This document shows, one piece after another, positions 1 through 5,107 of a DNA stretch of 6,424 nucleotides (positions are counted from its first letter, which is position 1; every line of letters starts with the position of its first letter). The notes under the pieces are model-generated. The model saw nothing but the letters and a program-made list of their open reading frames with translations. It made no database searches and was not told the DNA's origin. The translations under genes and the position numbers were made by a program. This DNA comes from JBAQMG01 sp049302575 (GTDB lineage: Bacteria; Bacillota; Desulfitobacteriia; Desulfitobacteriales; Desulfitobacteriaceae), in the NCBI GenBank assembly GCA_049302575.1, contig JBAQMG010000025.1, forward strand, positions 1 through 6,424, given 5' to 3'.

Positions 1-96
1 CGATTAGTGGCGGATGGACTGATGCAACTTTGCCAGGGATGGCATAAAAAGTTGCAAACATTAATTCAGAAATACACTAAGGTTTTGGCACATTAG
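1..96 (+). CDS. Possible 3' end of a convergent gene, product unknown (partial)
   Basis: Frame 1 of the plus strand is open from the left edge to a TAG at 94-96, giving 31 residues that end in QKYTKVLAH. It is the only one of the six frames open across this stretch. The peptide looks like a plausible basic, helical C-terminus (LMQLCQGWHKKLQTLIQKY) but matches no family I recognise. If real, the gene points towards rpoN and ends at the first unit of the repeat region. Two cautions apply: 31 open codons is not rare by chance, and the same bases contain a strong inverted repeat (23-56) that could mean structured non-coding DNA instead. No function is proposed. Confidence 0.4.
   Translation, partial: RLVADGLMQLCQGWHKKLQTLIQKYTKVLAH
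23..56. repeat. Bulged inverted repeat with a 12-bp stem
   Basis: TGCAACTT-TGCC (23-34) pairs with GGCA (41-44) and AAGTTGCA (49-56). The loop is AGGGAT and the 3' arm carries a 4-nt TAAA bulge. No T-run follows on either strand, so it is not a standard intrinsic terminator. It lies inside the possible partial reading frame 1-96. Confidence 0.5.
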
Positions 97-139
97 TCTC
101 CGGTGACGATAGTCTCCAGTGACATTAGTCTCCAGTGGA
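92..139. repeat. Three tandem 16-bp repeats (consensus attagtctccagtgac)
   Basis: Three consecutive 16-bp units lie at 92-107 (attagtctccggtgac), 108-123 (gatagtctccagtgac) and 124-139 (attagtctccagtgga). They share the core AGTCTCC(A/G)GTG. The first unit contains the TAG stop of the possible convergent gene. The third merges into the 25-bp palindrome at 123-147. No reading frame or promoter explains them. They are seen directly in the sequence and their function is unknown. Confidence 0.85.
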
Positions 140-147
140 GACTAATG
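123..147. repeat. Perfect 25-bp palindrome
   Basis: Arm CATTAGTCTCCA (123-134) is the exact reverse complement of TGGAGACTAATG (136-147), with a single G at 135 as the centre. A hairpin of at least 11 bp is possible in RNA from either strand, with an AGT loop. No U-run follows on either strand, so a Rho-independent terminator is not supported, although a transcript barrier between the convergent genes or a protein-binding site remains possible. The right arm also forms the tail of the first unit of the ~49-bp array. Confidence 0.85.
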
Positions 148-306
148 CCGAAGGGCAAACCACCTGAAGAAGACATTCGCCCGTAGGATGAGTATCGCCT
201 AAGTCGCTAACCCAATACGAAAACTACCGACGTAGGATGACTAATGCCACGAAGCAAACCGGAGAGATAAACAAATGCCGAGTGGATATTAGCCTTAGCG
301 TCAAGC
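133..306. repeat. Degenerate tandem array, period about 49 bp, four recognisable junction motifs
   Basis: A composite motif recurs at 133-161, 182-212, 231-260 and 279-306, at steps of 49, 49 and 48 bp. Its first part reads CAGTGGAGACTAATGCC, CGTAGGATGAGTATCGCC, CGTAGGATGACTAATGCC and CGAGTGGATATTAGCC. Its second part reads GAAGGGCAAACC, TAAGTCGCTAACC, ACGAAGCAAACC and, weakly, TTAGCGTCAAGC. CGTAGGATGA is identical at 182-191 and 231-240, and GACTAATGCC is identical at 140-149 and 239-248. The sequence between motifs is poorly conserved. No ORF spans the region. The array fills most of the space between the possible plus-strand gene and rpoN. I do not recognise it as a named element. Confidence 0.7.
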
Positions 307-321
307 GAGTAGCAAATGTAG

Positions 322-337
322 TGCATGCGAACATGCA
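322..337 (-). other. Small hairpin just downstream of rpoN, weak transcript-end candidate
   Basis: TGCATG (322-327) and CATGCA (332-337) flank a 4-nt loop, which reads TTCG on the minus strand. It begins 20 nt past the rpoN stop. TTTT precedes the stem on the minus strand, but only CTACATTTGC follows, so the U-tract expected of an intrinsic terminator is missing. It may protect the 3' end of the operon mRNA or have no role. Confidence 0.25.
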
Positions 338-356
338 AAAGTGATTTACCTTACAA

Positions 357-1760
357 CTAGTATCTCTTTCGAACTGTGGTAGCCGGAATCCTCAATTCAT
401 CGCGGTATTTAGCTATAGTTCTCCTAGAGATCTCCATGCCTTGCTCTTTTAATAGTAGAGTAAGTTTTTGATCAGAATAGGGATTTTTGGAATCCTCACT
501 CGCAATAATGTCGCGCAATACTTGTTTAACACCAGCAGTTGTTATTCCTTCTTCCTGACCTAAACCATTGGCAAAGAAAAACTTAAACTGAAAAACACCC
601 CGGGGAGTTTGAACATATTTATTTGAGGTGGCCCTACTTACTGTAGACTCATGAACACCCACGTCATCGGCAATGTCTCTAAGTGTTAAAGGCTTAAGAT
701 AAGCAATACCCTGCCGTAAAAAAGGGGTCTGCCACCGAACAATGGCTCTAGCTACTTTATAAAGAGTCCTTCGCCTCTGCTCAATGCTACGGATCAACCA
801 AGCTGCCGAATTTAATTTTTGTTCAACAAATTTTCTGGTTTCTGTTCCTTCCTCCTGACTAAGTATCTTTCGATAAGCATCATTAATTCTTAAGCGGGGA
901 ACTGTCGTATCATTAACTAAAATAATGTATTCTCCTCCTATCTCTTCAATAACGACGTCCGGAATAATATAGCGTACTTCATCAGACCCCGAAAACCTGC
1001 GTCCCGGTTTAGGATCAAGACTATTGCGAACTAAGTCTCCTAATTCCTGTATCCGATTCAAAGACAATTTTAAGGTTTGAGCTATTTTTTGTAAGCGTCC
1101 GGCAGCCAGATTTTCTAATTGTTTAAGAAATTCGCTCAGTTCCAGAGGGCAATCTGGAATCAAGGGAAGCTGTAATCGCAAACACTCTTCCAAGGAACGT
1201 GCTCCTATTCCCAAAGGGTCAAGTCCTTGAATTATGCTCAAGGCCTCTTCGGCTTTGTCTATTGTCACCTTCTGCTCTTTGGCAATTTCCTCAATAGAAA
1301 TTGTCAAATAACCATTATCATCGAGGTTACCCACAACATATTCACACAAAGATAAAGCATTCGTTAACGGTTGAACATGAAGTTGCTCCAATAAATGTTC
1401 TTGTAAAGTAGGCGCAGCAGTGATGAAAGGATCTACACGTTGCTTTTCAACATAATCGGCATGTTCTGGGCGAAGGATTGGTCTATCATCTCGATCCTGA
1501 AAATACTCTTGCCAATCAAATTCCCCTTTTTGTTCAGGTTGAACCTCATCAGAAATAGGCGTAACGTCAGCTTCTCTTTCCTCTTTGTTCTCCGAACTCT
1601 CCTCCGTTACTTCCAACAAAGGATTTTCCAACATTTGTTCATCCACGTATGTGGTTAATTCTAGTGCGGATAACTGCAAAATCGTAATAGCCTGGCGCAA
1701 TTCAGGTGTCATAATCAACTTCTGGGTTTGCTCAAGACTAAGTCCATAGCCTAGCCGCAC
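357..1760 (-). CDS. rpoN: RNA polymerase sigma-54 factor RpoN
   Basis: This alternative sigma factor directs core RNA polymerase to -24/-12 promoters, which need ATP-dependent enhancer-binding proteins to open. The 467-residue protein has the full architecture. The Gln/Leu-rich activator-interacting region I is at about 1-50 (LGYGLSLEQTQKLIMTPELR). An acidic linker follows at about 50-95, then the core-binding domain at about 115-300. The DNA-binding HTH is at about 358-382 (LRDIADDVGVHESTVSRAT), and the RpoN box SRRTIAKYRD is at 445-454, a close variant of the family's ARRTVAKYRE. The start is the GTG at 1758-1760, because GAGGGAGGA ends 6 nt upstream; an in-frame ATG seven codons earlier would put that ribosome-binding site inside the gene. 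It lies 46 bp after whiA as the last gene of the probable operon. No truncation is seen. Confidence 0.96.
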   Translation of the reverse strand: MRLGYGLSLEQTQKLIMTPELRQAITILQLSALELTTYVDEQMLENPLLEVTEESSENKEEREADVTPISDEVQPEQKGEFDWQEYFQDRDDRPILRPEHADYVEKQRVDPFITAAPTLQEHLLEQLHVQPLTNALSLCEYVVGNLDDNGYLTISIEEIAKEQKVTIDKAEEALSIIQGLDPLGIGARSLEECLRLQLPLIPDCPLELSEFLKQLENLAAGRLQKIAQTLKLSLNRIQELGDLVRNSLDPKPGRRFSGSDEVRYIIPDVVIEEIGGEYIILVNDTTVPRLRINDAYRKILSQEEGTETRKFVEQKLNSAAWLIRSIEQRRRTLYKVARAIVRWQTPFLRQGIAYLKPLTLRDIADDVGVHESTVSRATSNKYVQTPRGVFQFKFFFANGLGQEEGITTAGVKQVLRDIIASEDSKNPYSDQKLTLLLKEQGMEISRRTIAKYRDELRIPATTVRKRY

Positions 1761-1766
1761 GTCATT

Positions 1767-1775
1767 TCCTCCCTC
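1767..1775 (-). promoter_or_regulatory. Ribosome-binding site of rpoN (decides the GTG start)
   Basis: GAGGGAGGA lies on the minus strand with 6 nt to the GTG at 1758-1760. The core GGAGG (1768-1772) is 7 nt from that start, which is ideal spacing. No comparable site precedes the upstream ATG at 1779-1781. Confidence 0.85.
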
Positions 1776-1806
1776 AAACATAGGTGTTAAAGTTAACCCG
1801 ATTGTG

Positions 1807-2775
1807 CTAGTTACTTTTACCTATTTCTGTTTCTGTTTCTGTTTTTTGAGTTCTAATTTTGTCGGCAAGTTCATCAATTTTACGCAAACGATGATTGACT
1901 CCTGATTTTCCTACTTGCGGATTAAGCATCCCCCCTAATTCCTTTAAACTCGCATCGGGGGAGTCGAGCCGTAGTTCGGCAATTTCTCTCAAAGTAACAG
2001 GTAAGGCTGTCAAACCTATAGTTTGAGCTATTAAATTGATATTATCCATCTGACGTACCGAAGCATCAACTGTCTTATTGAGATTGGCTGTTTCACAATT
2101 AACTAACCTGTTTACTTGGTTACGGACATCTTTAAATACACGAACATTTTCAAATTCTAATAAGGCATGATGAGCACCGATTAAAGCTAGAAACAAGACA
2201 ATGTGTTCACTTTCTTTGAGATAAACAACGTACCAGTTCTTGCGTCGACTGACTTTCGCTCCTAATTGGAACTTATTAAGTAACTGACATAAAGCGGCGG
2301 CATGTTGTGAGTCATTGGTAATAATCTCTAGATGATAATTTCCCTCTGGATTATTTATGGAACCACCTGCTAGAAAGGCTCCCCTCAAATAAGCTTTTTG
2401 ATCACAGCGGTGTTTGATTAACTCTTTGGCTATGCCCGACTTGATTTGCGAATGTCCATTGACGAGACCTAATCTTTGAAGATCTTCTACCCCTTGAGGA
2501 TAAATTTTCACCAAATAAGAATTGTTTTTACGCAAGCGCATTTTTCGCCGAACAACGATATCGACCTGACGTTCCAACACGTTTTTGACCAAACGAAAAA
2601 TTTTGCGTGCGACCGGTGCACTCTCTGTGATTACATTTAAAGCATATTGTTGGTTAGCACTAATTTGGAGTGTTCCGTCCATCCGAACCAACGCCGCTAA
2701 TTCAGCCAAAGCACAACAGGCTTTTGGTTCGGTTAATCGAGCTAACTCTTCCTTTGTAATCCCACTGAAGGACAT
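1807..2775 (-). CDS. whiA: DNA-binding protein WhiA
   Basis: WhiA is a conserved Gram-positive DNA-binding protein, a sporulation regulator in Streptomyces and linked to cell division and chromosome segregation in Bacillus. The 322-residue product has the family's usual length and two-part layout. The N-terminal part is a degenerate LAGLIDADG homing-endonuclease fold with motifs around 21-36 (CALAELAALVRMDGTL) and 130-140 (LRGAFLAGGSI). The C-terminal part, about 255-305, is the WhiA HTH, including SLKELGGMLNPQVGKSGVNH. The second LAGLIDADG-like motif lacks the acidic residue expected of an active nuclease (AGGS), which fits a non-catalytic role. The ATG at 2773-2775 is preceded by AAAAGGAGG at 9 nt, and the upstream gene ends 16 bp away. 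A longer frame starting at 2835 would overlap yvcK by 44 bp and bury that site. The C-terminal tail TETETEIGKSN is encoded by a hexanucleotide repeat. Confidence 0.96.
   Translation of the reverse strand: MSFSGITKEELARLTEPKACCALAELAALVRMDGTLQISANQQYALNVITESAPVARKIFRLVKNVLERQVDIVVRRKMRLRKNNSYLVKIYPQGVEDLQRLGLVNGHSQIKSGIAKELIKHRCDQKAYLRGAFLAGGSINNPEGNYHLEIITNDSQHAAALCQLLNKFQLGAKVSRRKNWYVVYLKESEHIVLFLALIGAHHALLEFENVRVFKDVRNQVNRLVNCETANLNKTVDASVRQMDNINLIAQTIGLTALPVTLREIAELRLDSPDASLKELGGMLNPQVGKSGVNHRLRKIDELADKIRTQKTETETEIGKSN
1824..1841 (-). repeat. Hexanucleotide microsatellite (TTTCTG)x3 at the 3' end of whiA
   Basis: Three perfect TTTCTG units on the plus strand (CAGAAA on the coding strand) are followed by a T6 run at 1842-1847. 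They encode the TETETE tail just past the HTH of WhiA. Unit gain or loss would keep the frame and change only the length of the tail. Confidence 0.8.
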
Positions 2776-2784
2776 AATCTTGAG

Positions 2785-2793
2785 CCTCCTTTT
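2785..2793 (-). promoter_or_regulatory. Ribosome-binding site of whiA (decides the start)
   Basis: AAAAGGAGG on the minus strand overlaps the yvcK stop codon (TAA, 2792-2794) and stands 9 nt before the ATG at 2773-2775. It favours the 322-residue WhiA. Its contact with the yvcK stop suggests translation passes from one gene to the next. Confidence 0.85.
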
Positions 2794-4162
2794 AGGATTC
2801 TCTTTTAAGTTTTCGATTAAGTAAATAGGTATCAACTAAGGCTATCCGTTCACCCATGGGCTTCAATCTAAACAGTAACTTGATCAACTCCCGAGCTAAA
2901 CGCGTAGAATCATGCCGTACTGTATCCCCTTCTGACACTAGATCAGCCGCATAGTATTTTACACCTAAACTCTCGATTGTTTTGGGATCGGCCTTAACCT
3001 GATAAGCTCCTTCTTTAGCGTAAAGCCTTAGGGCGGCAGCGGGAATCTCCTGTTTATTCGCTAATATAACATCTACAAAGCCTTGACCACAGTGATCTAA
3101 GATTGCTCGCAAATGATCTGATGCCTTAAAGCCGTCTGTCTCCCCTTTTTCAGTCATAACATTACAAACGTAGAGACAAGGTGCCTTGACCTCTCGGATT
3201 TTCTCCCTCAATCCTTTAACGAGCAAATTGGGCAAGACGCTAGTGTATAGACTCCCAGGACCAAGCACGATCAAATCTGCTTCTTCTAACGCCTGCAACG
3301 CTTCAGGAATTGCTTGGCAATCCGCGGGTTCAAGCTGAACTCTTGCGATCTTACCTTTGCTTGTTCGAACTGCAGTTTCTCCTTTAATGAATTGTCCATT
3401 CGTCATATCCGCGACCAAAACTACTTGTTCTAATGTTGAAGGATAAACATTTCCTCTCAGAGCAAAAACCTTACTCACTTGTTCAATACCCTTTTGAAAG
3501 TCACCAAAAATATCTGTCAGCCCTACTAAAAGCAAATTACCTAAACTATGTCCTTTCAGCGTACCTGTATCAAAACGATAGGAAAATAAATCTTTCATGA
3601 TATTTTCCTTATCCGCCAAGGCTACCAGACAGTTGCGCACATCCCCTGGCGGCAAGATTCCCATCTCCTGACGCAACTTGCCAGAACTACCTCCATCATC
3701 AGCGACTGTAACTATCGCAGTCAAATTGAACGTATATTCTTTTAACCCTCGCAAAAGTGCCGCAAGCCCAGTTCCTCCCCCAATTACAACAATTTTAGGT
3801 CCTCTGCGCAAATGACGCCGAGTATAGATTACATCAACAATATGTCCCTCATTGTCTGGCAAAAGCACGGTAATCATCGAATGTAACATCTGTTTGAACC
3901 CTACAATGATCGCGACAACACCTAAGGCGCTGATACTAAAACCCACGGGTACAGCGGTGCGGGCAGCATTCCCCGATATTCTATAAACAATCTCCCTAAA
4001 TTGAAGTTCTAAATATCCTAAAGCAACCCCATCATTCATAACAGCGAAACCCGTCGCGAAAAGGAAGATTCCCCCTACTGCCAAAATAAACCAGCGTTTA
4101 ATTTTAAGGTTAGGGTATAGCCATTTAATATATCCTAAAGAGCGAGGCAATTTGTCACTCAT
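2792..4162 (-). CDS. yvcK: YvcK/CofD-like nucleotide-sugar-binding protein (gluconeogenesis factor) with N-terminal membrane extension
   Basis: YvcK proteins bind UDP-sugars such as UDP-GlcNAc. In Bacillus they are needed for normal growth and shape on gluconeogenic carbon sources. The CofD-like domain starts near residue 121 and shows the nucleotide-binding loop IVVIGGGTGLAALLRGLK (124-141), VADDGGSSGKLR (153-164), GHSLGNLLLVGL (204-215) and GPGSLYTSVLPNLL (301-314). The first ~120 residues are extra compared with the roughly 317-residue Bacillus protein. They carry two hydrophobic segments, at about 24-42 and 72-90, with basic residues just before the first, so the enzyme-like domain is probably tethered to the inner face of the membrane. 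The ATG shares ATGA with the rapZ stop, which indicates translational coupling. AAAGGGTGA lies 9 nt upstream as a moderate ribosome-binding site. The domain looks intact. The UDP-sugar ligand is taken from the family. Confidence 0.95.
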   Translation of the reverse strand: MSDKLPRSLGYIKWLYPNLKIKRWFILAVGGIFLFATGFAVMNDGVALGYLELQFREIVYRISGNAARTAVPVGFSISALGVVAIIVGFKQMLHSMITVLLPDNEGHIVDVIYTRRHLRRGPKIVVIGGGTGLAALLRGLKEYTFNLTAIVTVADDGGSSGKLRQEMGILPPGDVRNCLVALADKENIMKDLFSYRFDTGTLKGHSLGNLLLVGLTDIFGDFQKGIEQVSKVFALRGNVYPSTLEQVVLVADMTNGQFIKGETAVRTSKGKIARVQLEPADCQAIPEALQALEEADLIVLGPGSLYTSVLPNLLVKGLREKIREVKAPCLYVCNVMTEKGETDGFKASDHLRAILDHCGQGFVDVILANKQEIPAAALRLYAKEGAYQVKADPKTIESLGVKYYAADLVSEGDTVRHDSTRLARELIKLLFRLKPMGERIALVDTYLLNRKLKRES

Positions 4163-5052
4163 CGAGTTTGTTCACCCTTTCGGTTTCTCTCCTCATCCCG
4201 ATGTTTAATATTGATAAGATAATTGTTATCTTTAAAATGATGACCTATCCGTTCAGCTATGGCCACTGAACGATGTTGTCCTCCTGTACATCCTACGCCA
4301 ATCACTAGATGGGATTTTCCCTCGCGAAGGTAATGCGGGAGAATAAATCCTAACAAATCCAGATACTTCTCCATAAATTCTTGAGCAATAGAATTTCCAA
4401 AAACATATTTTTGAACCAAAACATGTTTGCCAGTTAACGGCCTCAACTCTTCTATATAGAAGGGGTTGGGCAAAAACCGCACGTCAATCAGTAAATCTGC
4501 ATCCAAAGGAATTCCGTATTTAAAACCGAAGGAGATGACAGAAACCGCCATCTGGCCTAAGCCTTGTTCCTGTCCAAACAATTCGGCAACCTGTTGCCTT
4601 AATTGTTGAGCCTTAAGATTAGAAGTATCGAGAATTTTGTGAGCATGACCGCGAAGTTCTTCAAGTTGTTGTCGTTCTGCTTGAATACCCTCCAAGATAC
4701 GTCCCTGCGGCGAAAGCGGATGACGCCGCCGGGATTCTTTATACCTCCGAACCAACGTTTCATCAGAAGCCTCTAAAAACAAAATTTCATAAGGAAACCC
4801 TTCCTTTTCCAAATTACTTAAAGCCTCGTTTAATGTAGAAAAGAAAGCCCCGCCGCGCAAATCGCAGACAATCGCCGCTTTAACTATTTTTCCCTGTGAC
4901 TGAGCACAAAGCTCGGCGAATTTAACGATAAAAGCTGGGGGCAAATTATCTATGCAGAAAAATCCCTGATCTTCCAAACTCTGCATTGCTTGAGTTCTCC
5001 CCGCTCCAGACATACCTGTAATAACAATTAGGTGTAGTCCTCTTGATTCCAT
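4159..5052 (-). CDS. rapZ: RapZ (YvcJ) P-loop nucleotide-binding regulator
   Basis: RapZ-family proteins have an N-terminal P-loop domain and a C-terminal domain. E. coli RapZ senses glucosamine-6-phosphate supply and controls glmS through small RNAs; Bacillus YvcJ hydrolyses nucleotides. The 297-residue protein has the Walker A region ITGMSGAGRTQA (11-22), DNLPP (35-39), CDLRG (63-67), and the C-terminal signatures DVRFLPNPFYIEELRPLTG (190-208) and IGVGCTGGQHRSVAIAERI (251-269). The usual P-loop lysine is arginine here (R19, codon AGA at 4996-4998). The start is the ATG at 5050-5052: AAGGCGGTGA, 9 of 10 bases of the ideal site, lies 5 nt upstream. The GTG three codons earlier overlaps that site. 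The gene follows the solute-binding protein by 55 bp and overlaps yvcK by 4 bp. The original RNA-binding job in enterobacteria should not be assumed here. Confidence 0.95.
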   Translation of the reverse strand: MESRGLHLIVITGMSGAGRTQAMQSLEDQGFFCIDNLPPAFIVKFAELCAQSQGKIVKAAIVCDLRGGAFFSTLNEALSNLEKEGFPYEILFLEASDETLVRRYKESRRRHPLSPQGRILEGIQAERQQLEELRGHAHKILDTSNLKAQQLRQQVAELFGQEQGLGQMAVSVISFGFKYGIPLDADLLIDVRFLPNPFYIEELRPLTGKHVLVQKYVFGNSIAQEFMEKYLDLLGFILPHYLREGKSHLVIGVGCTGGQHRSVAIAERIGHHFKDNNYLINIKHRDEERNRKGEQTR

Positions 5053-5057
5053 TTCTC

Positions 5058-5067
5058 TCACCGCCTT
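5058..5067 (-). promoter_or_regulatory. Ribosome-binding site of rapZ (decides the start)
   Basis: AAGGCGGTGA on the minus strand matches AAGGAGGTGA at 9 of 10 positions, and its GGCGG core is 8 nt from the ATG at 5050-5052. It contains the GTG (5059-5061) that opens the longer frame, so that GTG is unlikely to be the start. Confidence 0.8.
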
Positions 5068-5089
5068 TATCTCTCTAACAGAAACAATA

Positions 5090-5102
5090 ACATATGATAT
5101 GT
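5090..5102. repeat. 13-bp AT-rich palindrome between the solute-binding protein gene and rapZ
   Basis: ACATAT and ATATGT flank a single central base. The palindrome lies 5 nt past the upstream stop codon. Only one G-C pair is present per arm, so it would be a poor terminator stem. It could be a small operator or chance in AT-rich spacer DNA. I found no convincing -35/-10 pair in this 55-bp gap. Confidence 0.4.
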
Positions 5103-5107
5103 AACTA

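Noticed and set aside
11..25. Possible further copy of the array motif (GGATGGACTGATGC)
   Set aside because: It resembles GGATGACTAATGC but is out of phase with the 49-bp period and lies in the open frame, so the similarity is too weak.
40..56. Sigma-54-like -24/-12 promoter, TGGCAT...TTGCA
   Set aside because: The spacing between GG (41-42) and GC (54-55) is 11 nt where sigma-54 promoters need 10, and the match falls in an inverted repeat within a possible coding tail.
123..147. Rho-independent bidirectional terminator
   Set aside because: The stem is strong but no T-run follows it on either strand.
147..306. Riboswitch or CRISPR array, suggested by GGGCAAACC and by regular spacing
   Set aside because: GGGCAAACC recalls the c-di-GMP riboswitch core, but the other conserved parts are absent. 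The repeat motifs are too diverged and the layout does not match a CRISPR array.
1440..1658. Plus-strand frame of 72 codons, and similar ones at 2585-2824 and 5812-6003
   Set aside because: All are antisense to well-supported genes, lack ribosome-binding sites and give unconvincing proteins.
1779..1781. Earlier ATG start for rpoN
   Set aside because: It has no ribosome-binding site of its own, and the seven added codons would contain the strong site that serves GTG 1758-1760.
2776..2835. 20-residue N-terminal extension of WhiA
   Set aside because: It would overlap yvcK by 44 bp and swallow the AAAAGGAGG site; family proteins start at the equivalent of MSFSGITKEEL.
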